Source of the DNA: Silene latifolia
Lineage: Eukaryota > Streptophyta > Magnoliopsida > Caryophyllales > Caryophyllaceae
NCBI RefSeq assembly: GCF_048544455.1
Contig: NC_133537.1
Location: forward strand, 307,309,738 to 307,373,737
Direction of reading: 5' to 3'
DNA: 64,000 nucleotides
Part shown: positions 1 to 12,229 of the stretch, one piece after another
Layout: every line of letters starts with the position of its first letter
How positions within the stretch are numbered: position 1 is the stretch's first letter
Position numbers and translations under genes: made by a program
The notes under the pieces: model-generated
The model's input: the letters and a program-made list of their open reading frames with translations, nothing else
What the model was told of the DNA's origin: nothing
The model's database searches: none

Positions 1-526
1 TATGCCGACCAGACGCAGAACAGTAGAGTCGGGAGAAGGCTAGACCTAGCATCCACCAGTTGGATCCATCATTCACCAGCAGTGGCGGATCCAGATGCAG
101 AGTTAGACCCAGAAACGGGAACAGTCCCAGAAGCAGAAACAAAGCCAAATGGTGAAGCAGACCCAGGGATTGGGGGCATGGTTGCGAACGGAGTAATCTC
201 AATGGGAATAAATTCCGTGGCCGAATCAGTAGTAGGCCCTCTTTTTAGCGCTGGATCCAGATCCAGATGCAGAACCAGAATCTGCCTTTCTTTTCTCAGC
301 AGGCTTAGGAGCAGCCCCAGATGCCCTTTTCTTCCTCTGAGTCAGAATCATTTCTAAAGTAGCCTTAGGCTTAGCAGATCCTGGAAGAGGATGAGAAGTC
401 AAGCAGCAGCAGCAGTACTGCAAATAAAGCAGAAGCAGAGCAACATACCAGACGACATAGCATCCAGAGCCTGAAAGACTAATTTCCCTCCTCATCTTGA
501 GGCTGAGATGGAAAATTGGGTGCAAT
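1..526 (+). other. 3' internal tail of the upstream Tat unit
   Basis: This stretch is nearly identical to 14716-15235 and 29428-29946, the regions just upstream of LTR 2 and LTR 3. It therefore belongs to the end of a preceding array unit and not to LTR 1. It ends in a purine-rich tract (about 501-526) that would prime plus-strand DNA synthesis. Its antisense strand carries the candidate extra ORF described separately. Confidence 0.75.
69..525 (-). pseudogene. Candidate antisense extra ORF (aORF) of the Tat element, copy 1
   Basis: On the minus strand an open stretch from 525 encodes a hydrophobic segment, then a lysine-rich part with KKR motifs and Ser-Gly-Ala repeats, ending at a stop at 226. 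Shifting frame there gives a second open stretch of the same Ser-Gly-Ala composition that runs to a TGA at 69-71, and the same TGA is present in all three copies. Tat-lineage elements are known to carry extra ORFs between pol and the 3' LTR, some of them antisense. The similar composition across the shift suggests one decayed frame. All three copies share the shift, so an intron or a non-coding origin is also possible. Function unknown. Confidence 0.35.
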
Positions 527-1160
527 TGTTATAGCAAAAATCTACATTTTTACACTTGATGACGTGGCATCTTATTATTGGTTGAAGGAAAGGGACATGG
601 GTTGCTAAGGTTGCACAAATTGGTCAATTAAACAATGCTATATAGCATATGGAGATAAAGCAATAACGGGGAAGTTTGTTACACAAATTAAGCTGAAGAA
701 TAGGGCATGGTGAGTGGATCCAGGAAGTTGGTTATTGCAAAAATAACGTTACACTGAGGTTGTATATAAATTGAAGAGGTGAAGCAAGCATGGGGGAAAA
801 AATTCTCACACCATTAAGGTCATCTACCAAACCCACTATCATACACAAGTTGTAGAAAATTACATCTCAACGCCATCAATTCGTGGCTCAATTGTACTTC
901 GTTTCCATATAGTGAATTGGCGGGATACCGACTCCCCCCGCGGTTTTCCCACACTGGGTTTCCGCGTTAATATTTTTTGTGTGTCTTTATCTTTTTATTT
1001 CCATTCTTATCGTTGTTATCATCATTATTCTCGCCTAATTTTCGTTCGCCTTTTATCCTAATTCATATATAAATTAACCCCCGTTTCGAGGCTGAATAGA
1101 GTAGATCGCTTTGATCCACCATAAACTATTTGATAGGTTCAGTAAATTTTTACCAAAACA
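527..1160 (+). repeat. Tat element LTR 1
   Basis: This 634-bp LTR has TGTT/AACA ends. A purine-rich tract lies immediately upstream and the primer-binding site begins one base downstream. A TATA-like TGTATATAAA lies at 761-770, the likely Pol II promoter. The boundaries agree with the other two copies. Confidence 0.8.
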
Positions 1161-1161
1161 G

Positions 1162-1180
1162 TTTGGCGCCCACCGTGGGG
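1162..1180 (+). promoter_or_regulatory. Primer-binding site of Tat unit A
   Basis: TTTGGCGCCCACCGTGGGG starts one base after the LTR end and recurs identically after LTR 2 (15869-15887). This GGCGCC-containing sequence is typical of primer sites in plant Tat-type gypsy elements. I did not assign the tRNA species. Confidence 0.7.
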
Positions 1181-1233
1181 CATAGTGATCATTTTCTATA
1201 GCCAAATCTTGCAAAACTGAACCAGCCGTCACC

Positions 1234-2760
1234 ATGTCTGAAACCAGCCAGTATCCATCCAGCAGCCAGAGCATGATAGCCCTTTCCTCTGGAGCAGGAC
1301 CTTCTTCTGCGTCTGCAGGATCAGCGAGCGCTCCTCCAGCATCCAGCCAGATGGTTCCCGTCAGCATGTCACCCAGAACCATGCTTCCGCCTCTGCCTCT
1401 GAAACCGCCGCAGGTACCCAAGGAAGCAGGCGCGCCCAGCCAGCCCAGATCCAGCAGGGAAAGCGGCCCCAGCAGAAGTGAAGCTGCGTCCAGAGTCCCG
1501 ACCCATGAGGGATCAGGTGGAGGAGTTCTCAGAAGCAGAGGACCTCCAGTGCTTGACCCGATGCACGTGATGATTCAGGGGATGGATACTCAGCGTCAGG
1601 CCGTTGAGAATCTGAGAAAGGATAACCAGAACCTGATTGCTCAGATCGTGACAGCAGTCCAACCCAAACCAGCATCAGCACCTGAGGCCCTGAACCTGAC
1701 CAGCGATGGAGGATCAAGTTGATCAATTTCGTTAGAACTAGCCACCAGACTAGACCTTGCAGGAGTAGCACCCAGTGAACCAGTCGAGCCTAGAGGATTG
1801 GGATGTTTGTCATTTGACAACCCACCCAGCCTGCAGCAGACACTAGGTAATGTACTGCTTAGCACTCCGTCAGGATCGGACTATCCACCTTTTGCAGGAA
1901 CACCCATGCACCAGACATCCGGATGACAATCTGGAGCTGTCATAAACACAGCAGTTCCCTCAATCAGCCAATTCACCAGTGGAGCCTGGATCGGAGGCCT
2001 GCAGCAGACACCTGGATGGCGGCCAGGATCTATAATCAGTGCAACACCAATGACAAGACCCTGGTTAGGAGTAACACCCGTTGGATCCTTCCCGCCTGAT
2101 TCTAACCCTCTTGCAGGAGCAGGTAGTTCGCTGGAGCAGCAGTACCAGGAGCTGAGATACCTGATGTACAGGATACCAGGCGTAACACGTCCATTAGAGA
2201 AAGCGAAACGCGATATCTATGCAGACTCACCTTTCGTGGACGACATAGCCCTCGTCGGCGTTCCTAAAGGATGTGTACCGCCAACCATGACGCTCTACGA
2301 CGGAACCACAGATCCACTTGACCACGCCAACCACTACAAGCAAAAAATGATGGTGATAACCGCGACTGGGCCCTTAAAGGAAGCTTGTATATGCAAAGGA
2401 TTTGGATCGACCTTGTCTGAAGCAGCCCAGCAGTGGTTCGTCGGCCTGCCCAATAAAAGTATAGCCAACTTCGCCGACCTAGTTAATGCATTCAACCAGC
2501 AGTTCACCAGCAGCAGAAAGGTAGAGAAGCAGACCAGCGACCTCTATCGGATAGTGCAAGGGTTTGAGGAATCTACTCGTGATTACTTGAACAGATTCAA
2601 CAAGAAAAAAGTGGCAATTCCGAGGTGCGATATAGAAACTGTTATACAAGCCTTCTGTCGGGGATTGCACCAGGATTCAGATCTGTACAAGAACCTGACC
2701 ATGCATCCGTGCACTACCTTTGAGGAAGTACAATCAAAGTATCCAGAAAAGCCCCGGTAG
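1234..2760 (+). pseudogene. Tat gag, unit A (two premature stops)
   Basis: The frame opens with an ATG at 1234, 54 bases after the primer site, and stays in one frame to a TAG at 2758-2760, about 508 codons. The first ~270 residues are Ser/Pro/Gln-rich and low complexity. The second half (about residues 300-500) is the retrotransposon gag capsid region, with the hallmark 'FNQQF', 'SDLYRI' and 'FEESTRDYL' segments. Two in-frame stops break it: TGA at 1720 where unit B has CGA, and TGA at 1924 where unit B has TGG. Both are C-to-T type changes. No CCHC zinc knuckle is visible, so the gag C-terminus was probably lost with the downstream deletion. The frame just after the TAG is also open in another phase and hydrophilic, suggesting an older shared frameshift. 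Confidence 0.8.
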
Positions 2761-2869
2761 AAAAAGGGAACGAAAGACCAGGACCCTACAACAAAAGCGA
2801 GAATAAAGTGTCTGGAAGGACAGAAGGGAAGAACGACACAGACCTACCCCCAAGAGAAGATTCAAATAT

Positions 2870-3840
2870 TTGAGTGGACAAAGGAACATGAGAAAAGTAT
2901 TTAAGGAATTGAAATATTATCTTAGCACCCCGCCACTCCTGTCGAAGCCAGAGCCAGGAGAGCCACTATTCATATACCTGTCAGTCACAAAAGCAGCAGT
3001 TAATGCAGTACTAGTGCGAAAGCAGGAGGATCACATCACCCAATATATTACGTCAGTAAGTCTCTGCTTCCAGCAGAGACCAGGTACACGTCACTAGAAA
3101 AACTTGTCCTTGCACTAGTTACATCATCTTATAAATTGCGTCCTTATTTCGAGTCTCACAAAATTTATGTGATAACTAACTATCCTCTTAAGACTATCAT
3201 GAGAAAACAAAAATTGTCAGGAAGGATGGCTAAGTGGTCCGTGCACCTGAGCGGTTATGACTTGAAATTTGAACCTCGTACAGCTATAAAGTCCCAGGCT
3301 CTGGCGGACTTTGTGTCTGACTTCTGCCCAGCTCTCCAGACCCAGGCAGAGCAGGACATTCTGAATTTGGAGGAAGATAAAGGGGAACAAGTGTGGGAGC
3401 TACATGTGGACAGAGCCTCCAACGCAAGAGGAGCAGGAGTAGGATTGGTCCGCAAGTCACCCCAGGGAGATCTCATAGTCCAGGCTGTACGATGTGAATT
3501 CAAGGCCACGAACAACGAAGCAGAATATGAGGCATTGATCCTGGGTCTGAAGCTGGCTCTGGATCTGAAAATCAGACACCTCAAGGTTTGCAGTGATTCT
3601 AAACTTATATTTAACCATGTAAATGACTGCTATGAAGCCAGGGACCCCAGGATGATGGCATACCTAGACGTAGCAAAGGAGTTGACCCTCAGATTTGCCA
3701 CGATCAACATCAAACAAATCCCCAGGGACCAGAACGCAGAAGCAGACGCGCTAGCCACCCTGGGGGGCAACCTTCAAAGCAGGAGCCATCTCCACAATAC
3801 CAATTGTCCACGTACTGGAGCCAGCGATACTAAAACCTGA
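2870..3840 (+). pseudogene. Tat pol fragment, unit A: RT-type RNase H plus second RNase H
   Basis: Pol restarts directly downstream of gag at the RT thumb/RNase H boundary ('FKELK' followed by 'LSTPPLLSKPEPGEP'), so protease and the RT palm with YxDD are missing. The first RNase H part (2870-3300) is broken by a frameshift near 3030 relative to unit B. The second RNase H (about 3400-3770) shows 'NNEAEYEALILGL', 'CSDSKL' and 'NAEADALATL', the pattern of the extra RNase H characteristic of Tat elements. It would degrade the RNA strand of the RNA-DNA hybrid during reverse transcription. A stop at 3838-3840 ends the open stretch before the integrase linker. The element cannot replicate alone. Confidence 0.8.
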
Positions 3841-3843
3841 GCA

Positions 3844-4769
3844 GGAAGCAGAAGTGTTGTGCAGCACCAGTAGTGAAGAAAATACTCCAGACTGGAGGAA
3901 ACCATACCTGGAATGGCTGTAGAATGATATCCTGCCAGCAGATAAAAAGGAGGTAAGGAGCTTCAGAATGAAAGCATCCAGATTCATACTAATTGATGGT
4001 GTCCTGTTGAGGAAATCCCTCGCTGAACCCTACCTCAGATGCCTGGATCGGGAAGAATCTCAGGTTATTTTGCATGCTCTCCACAGTGGAGAATGTGGAA
4101 ACCATGTAGGGGGCAGAAGCCTGTCCAACAAGGCACTGAGGCAGGGATACTTCTGGCCCACAATGCGCAAAGATGCCATAGAGTTCGCAAAAATATGTGA
4201 CGCTTGTCATAGACACGCCCACGTCAGCCACCAGCCAGCAGAGCCTCTGCATCAGGTTATCTCACCGTGGCCCTTCACGAAATGGGGAATGGACATCGTG
4301 GGACCATTACCCAGAGCATTAGGAAACAAAATCTATATGCTCACCATGACGAACTACTTCTCCAAGTGGATAGAAGAAGAATCATCCTCGCAGGTTACAG
4401 AAACCCAGGTTATATCTTTTATTAAACGCAATATCATATGCATGTTTGACATTCCATCTGAGATTATATGTGATAATGGATCCCAATTTATTGGAAATAA
4501 GACATAAGCTTTTTGTGCTAGGTGGAATATCTCGTTGCAGAAATCTACTCTTAGGAACCCCCAGTCCAACGGACAAGCCGAGTCCAGCAACAAAATTATC
4601 GTTGAAAACTTGAAAAAGAAGCGGGAAGAGATAAGGGGCAAGTGGGCAGAAGAACTGCCTCTGGTACTCTGGGCCGACAGAACCACGCCCAAGGTCGCAA
4701 CAGGACAAACCCCCTTCAGCCTGGTGTTCGGAGCAGAAGCAGTCATTCCATCCGAAGTTAGGGTCCCAA
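3844..4769 (+). pseudogene. Tat integrase, unit A, N-terminal part (interrupted by copia element)
   Basis: The zinc-binding HHCC region is seen around 4070-4225, with 'ALHSGECGNH' and 'CDACHRH'. The catalytic core follows, with the first Asp in 'GMDIVGP' (about 4290) and the second in 'CDNGSQF' (about 4470). The third acidic residue lies in 'NGQAESSNK' after a break near 4507. The frame has a stop at 3919-3921 (TAG where unit B reads Gln) and another at 4505-4507. The copia element at 4770 splits the gene; the target CCCAA is duplicated at 4765-4769 and 13500-13504. The product would have joined element cDNA to host DNA. Confidence 0.8.
4765..4769. repeat. Target-site duplication CCCAA (left)
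   Basis: CCCAA abuts the copia LTR start at 4770 and is repeated at 13500-13504 after the other LTR. Unit B is uninterrupted at the same position (about 28208-28212), which confirms the insertion point. Confidence 0.9.
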
Positions 4770-6048
4770 TGTTATAAATCTATATCTCATTACTCAACAT
4801 ATTCATATATGTTTCAAAATTAATTTAGTCATAAAATTAATTACAAATCTTATGCATGCAAACTAAAAATAGATAAGTGAAGAAATCGTTATCTCACCAT
4901 ATGATTTTCGGATATATGGGCACAAGTGAGTTCTCCTACTCACTTGTTCTTGAGCTCTCCAAATGGAAGAACAAGGATTCAAGTATAGAATTCCTCCCAA
5001 AAGCATATACCCAAGGAAAACTTATAATAACCAATATTATTTAGATCTAGTAACAATATTATTTTTACTTAAAATATGACACAAAATAATTTTTGTTCTC
5101 TCATGTATTTCGGTTTTATAGAGAATAGATGATGGAGTTTTATTTCTCTATGATTTTCACAAAAGATAGAGATAAACACCTTTCTTACACTAGAAAATGT
5201 TTTGTTAAAATGAATGAATAATAATAGAGATCCGAAAACCATATGGGTTCCTCACATGGAAAACCGGGGGGGGGGGGGCTTTATGGGGAGCCTATGCATG
5301 CAATAGTTGCTCTTCTCAAAAGCTATAGGGTTGTATGGCTAGTAGTTAGCTTTCATGATTGTGTTTTCCACTAAAAATTAACACAATAATAAGCCTAATA
5401 CTCCCTCCTTATTTCGGCACATATGATGTAAAATGGAAAATCCATTTTACACATTAAGTTGTCAATTTGTCACATGTAACATGTTTCATGACATTAGGTA
5501 TATCAAATGTATTTTTTTAACAATTAAAAATCAACATATTAATAAAACATGTCACTTATATAATTAACCTAGTAATTCATAATTACTTGTACCGTAAAGT
5601 GTTTCCGAATTATAAACTACAACATTCTGTATTTATAATAATTTATTCATTCCGTTTCAATTGTTTCTGTAAACAATAATTTCATCTAAGTAATAAAACA
5701 ATTCGATTACTTAGACCGTGTCTCATTTAATCATATTACAATAAGATACGTTAATTATACTCACAAAATTATCCGCCAATTTTAAGCAATTTAATTAACT
5801 CGTATCGGTATACGATTAATTAAATAATCAATTAAGAGTATTTCCCTATAGGTATGACCTAAGGGGATCAACTGATCACCACCGTCGCACGACAGTAATG
5901 TCAAACTCTAGTAAGCCAATCATTATCGATATGAGTTGACTGTAAAAATATTACATCCCACATGTATTCTTAAAATGAGATTTAAACATGTGATCATTAT
6001 GATCGACAATTGTGATCGCATTATTGTCGGAGGACACATATTCCAACA
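4770..6048 (-). repeat. Copia element LTR (3' LTR in element orientation)
   Basis: This 1279-bp LTR has TGTT/AACA-type ends. It contains a run of 13 G at 5266-5278; the partner LTR has 11. It shares a conserved block (about 5844-5932) with the other copia LTRs of the window. Confidence 0.85.
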
Positions 6049-9000
6049 ATCTCCCACTTGTCCTCGACAAGTGTGCATCACCAATTCTCTTGTCCTATTA
6101 CTATCTCCCACTCAATGCAAGGTGTCTTTCGGGTCGTACTTGCAAGTGATCATATCGAGAGTGGTTTCCTTGATCTGGAGAATAACTGATTGACCGGATT
6201 TATCTATCATAGATACCTTCCGAGCGTGGCCACGCATTTCCAGTTCATTACTCCTCGAGTGGCCCTGAGATATTGTTTTAACCCTGACAAGGGGGTGGAC
6301 AATTCCTATCGCACTTATTCCCTTCGACTAGCCACAACCATCATAACCCAAAATATGCCCATTTGACCCCATTTACGAAGGTCGTAGTAACACAAATCAA
6401 AGTTAATCTGAAACTGTGCCACCTTAGGCGAACAGTCTTTAGTCAAAAGAATCGACTCATTAGAATACTATAGTAGCTCTCGCCACGACCAGGCTATATA
6501 AATTTGCCAGAACTCTATAAGCGGTCACTGCCCGACAAAGTGTTCCTAACAGTCTGCCTATGTGATCGACTAGTCATCTCACATGACTCTATGGCACTTG
6601 AACTTGCCATCAATCGCATCACACTCTAGTCACTTCGAGACGTCACCTCATACAAGTGACCATGGGCGAATACCATGTTGATCCAGGTTCACTTTAACGG
6701 GGTTCAATGTTGTCTCTACAACCCGTTTGGATGTAACAAAGTATAATAAAAGAGTTTTAAAGTAAAACTCGAACGACAAATACGATTATCACATATGAAT
6801 AGTCAATGCCTGATTACTACTTCATATTCTATAATCTAGTTTGATCTTGAATGTAGTTGTTCATCTCAATTTAATTGAAATGACATGACTTATCATGTTA
6901 AGCCTATGAGAAGGCTTTGATTAGTAGGTTTTATCAACTTCTTGTACCTTACTCAACCTTACTACATACTCGTTTTCCTTTGTAATGTATACATTTGCAT
7001 TACAAAACTTTCTGAGTACGTGTCGAGATCCAATCAAGACATAGGCCTTCTAGCCTTAGAATAGCTCCCACTGTTTTCACAGTGTGCGGGACTCATCCTT
7101 CTTGCACATCCCATGATTGCAAGTGTACTCAATTTCCGTTGTAAATATTTCTCATTGTTCTTTATTGCCTAGAACGATTCTAGAAAATCTACTTCTTAAT
7201 TAACATGGCCACAATGGTATCTTAACCATCCTAAAGTGTTTTTATTATGGTTTTGTCAGAAACCATGCGCAATCTCAATTGTCAATTGTCACTTGTGTAA
7301 TACCCTTACACAAAATTGCATCAAAAACACTTTGCATTATATCCTTAATGCTTCTGCAATCACTTAAGGGTAATCAATATGGCTACTTGGTAATTATTTC
7401 TTGAATTCGATTTTGAAACAATTCATCATACTCAAAGTATATAAAGTGTTATATATCATTTCCTATTTAATTGATTCGACAGCGGAAGCGAATGGAATCA
7501 ATCAAATATGTTCAACTTGATTGAACTAGTCATGAATCTTATAAACATAAGACTTCTTATTTGACGCTAATATCATGTAGATTTATCTCCATAAATCCGG
7601 ATATTAAAGATGTACTATATTTCTCCAAAGTCTTAAATCATTCTCAATGATCAATATGTCATCCACATATAAGACTAATTAAAATTTCCGTAACTCCCAC
7701 TAAACTCCATGTATAAACACAACTTCTCGACTTATCGAGAAAAGTTTTATAATATGATCAAAACATTGATTCCAACTCACTGATGTCCTACTTAAGACCC
7801 TCTCTTAAGTTTCACATTATCTTAGGATTGTAAGAATCTATAAAACTCATGACATGTATTGAATACATTCCTTCTTTTGAAGAAGTGGGTTTTAGATTCA
7901 CTTACTATGTATTTTATAATGAAACACAATCCCTAAGAAGATCCAAATAGACTTAAGCATTTCAACTAGTGCAAAACCCTTTGCTACCAATCAAGCTTTG
8001 AAATCTCTCTTTATTAGTGCAAAACCCTTTGCAACTAATCAAGCCTTTAATTTCGGATTTTCATGGCTCTAAGCCTTGTATTGAGTTGTGACTTAAACAT
8101 TCTCATGTAAGTCATATGTCCATTACTTTCTAGAAGTAATCAACTTGAATCAAATGATTTCTTTGTAAGTTACAATCTATTTACTTTCTAAAAGTAACAC
8201 TAATTCATCATCTTCAACGAGTGATGATTTTAACCTCCTAGGTTTTGAAGAAACAACGTCTTTCACAAAACGTCTCATGTAGCCAAGAAAGACCAGTTGA
8301 TAGCGACATAACATTCTTTGTGGCTCTTTAATAATTTCTCCCACTCTGTCTTCTAGAAATAAACTTGTATTTTAGAAAGACAGCTTCACGAGCCACAAAC
8401 TTGTTGTACTCGTGATAATTGAAAGGGAAAAGTGAGTATTTGTTTCTTGTGTAAGCTTACAAACATGGTACATTACCATTTCATATCTCATATGATTCGT
8501 TTAGATTTAGTGGAAAATAATTTAGACAAAAAATGATAAATTCCCCAAAAGGATCAAGTAACTCAAGGTAACTTGATTGAAGTCCAAACCATATCGAATA
8601 GCGTTTGAATTCTTTATCCAACCACATATTATCCCATAATGCCTGTTAAGAGAGATTAACCTGTGATACTATATCACATTTCGTTTGGCTTATATCAAAG
8701 TCTTCACTTTGATAACCCATATCACGACTAAATCGTGATTCCTTGAACTCTTTGAACTTCTTCAAAGATTTCTCTATTTACCTTATTAAGTGAACACATT
8801 AGTATCAACTTAAATCGTTGGTAAAAGAAAATGATCAACCTATTATGGATCAATGATTTACAAACTCGATCTCCTTTTCAACCAAAAGGCACGAGACATC
8901 TTGCTTTAAATACAAGATACGCATATACCATTAACAATCTAATGGTTTCAAGAGTACTCGATAACTCTTTGCGTTCATCATTCCAAAATTTAAGGTTTAA

Positions 9001-12000
9001 TCTTGGGTTACCGATTTGAGTCTTACATCATCTACATGATGTGTTATTCTAGTTTGGTTTAGAATATAATCACCTTTATAATGGGCTAGCCATACATCAA
9101 ATTATGGTGTATAGAGTCACAAAAGTGAAACCTCTTTTGTAACTTTAACAAGTTTATATTCTTATTTAGAGTTTATGCACTTAATAGTCACAATTAAGTA
9201 CAACTTTAAATCCAAAAACTAGATTGAGTATACAATTACTCTATCTCTCGACATTATTGTTGCTAGTCGTCATATTCTAATCATCTTATGTGTCGAATAC
9301 AATGATGAAAACCTCTACTGGTTTCTAATATTGACGAAGTAGTACTAGCAAAATTTATGTTTAATCAAATAAACATTTAAAGAAGAAGGTCCCATTAGAT
9401 GTCCCACAACTAACTTGTTGATTCTTCAATAATTTGGGGTAGTTTCCTTTCTAGTGTCCAACATTTAAGACAGTGGAAACTTTATCGGTCGGGATTGATA
9501 GGTTTAGTATCGCTATTCTCAACAACTTTACTTTTAACATTACCTTGTATCAATTCCATTATAATCTTTACTTCTTGAACCTCATCCTTTTCTTAACGGT
9601 CTAAGAGAATGCTCCCACTCATTTCAAAGAGTCTTTACTTAGAGAAGCAAAGTTGAATCTTATGAAGATTACTCTTCAATTCAATCGTTTTAATCTTAAA
9701 ACTTTCATTGAAGTGGTTGCGTTATTTTGGTCAATTACGAATTCTGACAAATCTAATTACCAAAACAATTTATCGCTTCAAGGTACTTAATTCAATTAAG
9801 TATATGAAAAACAATCCATTGTAAGTAGATGTGTTAGTCAAGAATCAAAAACCTGTTTGATAATGAATAACTTTTATCTATACTCTTTACAAGAGATCCT
9901 TCCAATGGATAATATGAGGTTTTTAGAAGAAAATTCAAATTTGTCTTTAGTTACGATGTTTTAATGGAGATTTGAATCAAAAATCGAAATGATATCGTAT
10001 ATGAATTGTGGTAAAGAAATAGAACAATATGATAACGGAATAGTGAAAACAAAAACATTCATCGTTATAATAATACTTGTAGATAACAAGTAAAGCATTT
10101 ACATAGTGACCTCTACCCAACTATGATAAATGATTCCGAGATCCAAATTCATATTAACTTGGGCACGGGATAGCCGATGAAACCCTTATCAATATAACTC
10201 GGTGGACTAACTCTTTAATCGATTCTACTTTTAGAATTCTCGGTCGATAAAATTACTCTAATATTTATCTATATCCCGGAACACATGCGACTACGGTCAC
10301 GAATACTTCCGTTGAGCTCAATCCAAATTTCGAATAAATGTGTCCATGATCCAAATCCACATCAACTTGGGCACGGGATAGCCGATGAAACCCTCATCAA
10401 CACGAATTCGGTGGATAGACATTTATCACCCACTTCCCCTACGTAACAAGGTTTGTACCCCGGGATGGCCGAGTGCACTCCCTCATGAAATAGGTTTTCA
10501 TGGTTTCTACTTTTTGGTAAGGCTATGTCTCAATTGTTTATTTTTAGCGAGAGGTCATGTCAATTTATTATCTATCACGTTTTAAGTGAACTAAAGCGGT
10601 GAACTACGATAATTGTAATTGACAAGGTCGATAAACTCGATTAAAATGATAATGCATGTTTTAGTTATGGCGATTTAGCGATACATGCGACATATAAATA
10701 AAATGCAAAGCATAAATTAAATCCTAGTATGGCCTTCCTAAAATAGAAAATCTAATTAACTATTACATATTCGGAAACCAACTCCATTGGTCCCTTGAAC
10801 TTCGGTTTTGGCACGCATCTCGAGGTAACACCGTCTTTATGTATCGCCTTCTTGAGTGACATCGTCTTCAAGGAACTCCGAAATAAATAAATTACATAAC
10901 AAATTACATAATTTCCTATTATACATTTGTAATTAAAATAACAATAAATCTATTAAATTACAAAACGGTGATACGAGATCACAATAAATTACAACCGAAT
11001 CGATATTCCCATACATTTCGGGTAATACCAATTAAAAGCTAAGGCCATACTAAGTAAAAATTACATAATTCAAAAATTACATAAAATAAAATTATGACAA
11101 TCATAAATAAAATGCAGCATTATAATATATATGAACATGCCCAATTTTATGCTAAATCGCCTTTAAGGCGCCAATATCGTATATTTAACGGTTTTTACGG
11201 ATTTGCGTGATTCAACCTTTTAAAATCACAATACATTACATAAAATCATATTTATGCACAAGTTAATTACCCTAACCAACTTAGGACTCAAAATTAGTCT
11301 TCACTAACTATTTGACTATAATTAACTCATATTTCTTAAAATTGTTCATTAATGGACTCAAAATTATAATAAAATGCTATAAACTCCAAATAAATCATAA
11401 AAATTTCAAATAAATTCAAAATTCAAAATTTAAACTTATGAACATTCTGGAAAAATACCATGACACTCATAATGTTCAAAAAACTTAGGTTAAAATTTCG
11501 TAAAATTATCGGAAAAACTATGTTGCGGTTTATCGGATTTATCAATAATAATCATAAAAACATGAGAAAAAATATATTCATCAACTTTTCAATTTTAGAT
11601 CTGAAAAAGGTAATAAAATGCAACATGTGACGTTTTTCCTTAGTCATGAACTATGTTTTAGCAATTTATACTAATTAAGTCACTATTTATGTTATTTTTC
11701 ATCAAAAATTCATAAATCATGCATAAAGACTTCATTATAGCCTATTATTTTACACACATCTTGTAATATTGCATGTGACAACATACTAAATTTCTATGAC
11801 CAGATTCGAAATATTTCTCATATTAACCTATTTTTCATTTAAATTCAATTTTTATCATGAAAAATCCATATTTCGAGCATAAAAACTCCAAAATTTTTGA
11901 AAATTTCCAGATCATCGAAAAATAATATATGTGAAAACATATGCAAAAACCACTGGAAAATTCGAAGTTTAGCTAATGTTCGTCCAAAAATGACATTTTT

Positions 12001-12229
12001 ATCATAAAAATCACATTTTAATGCCAATATTATATAAAATGAACAATAAAATCCATAAATTAAACCAAAATATCCTAAAACATTTTAGGACCAGAAATTT
12101 TAATATGCACAATAAATTTCGTGATATATCATAATAAACACAAATTTATAAGTTTTGTATGTTAATCGTATAACTCGGAAAAACTATAACTGATTTGCAT
12201 GCAAACAACCTTGTGCTCTTGATACCGCT
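6049..12229 (-). pseudogene. Degenerate copia internal region with reverse-transcriptase remnant
   Basis: The 6.2 kb between the LTRs corresponds to gag-pol plus leader but is riddled with stops in every frame. The only clear protein signal is on the minus strand at 7652-7675, which reads the RT motif VLYVDDIL, followed by decayed 'ND..L' and 'DL' positions typical of copia RT downstream to about 7550. The 6049-6560 part aligns with the 3' untranslated region of the other copia elements (compare 17105-17600). From about 10100 to 12229 is the AT-rich leader. No function is expected. Confidence 0.7.
10139..10430. repeat. Internal partial duplication in copia leader
   Basis: About 80 bp starting at 10139 (ATCCAAATTCATATTAACTT, then GGGCACGGGATAGCCGATG) recurs at about 10349 with roughly 90% identity, an offset of about 210 bp. 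It looks like an old local tandem duplication in the element leader. Confidence 0.7.

Noticed and set aside
82-357. Sense-strand 91-residue open frame
   Set aside because: It overlaps the antisense region whose composition is more protein-like, it is truncated or altered in the other copies, and it has no known family. It is not excluded, just unsupported.
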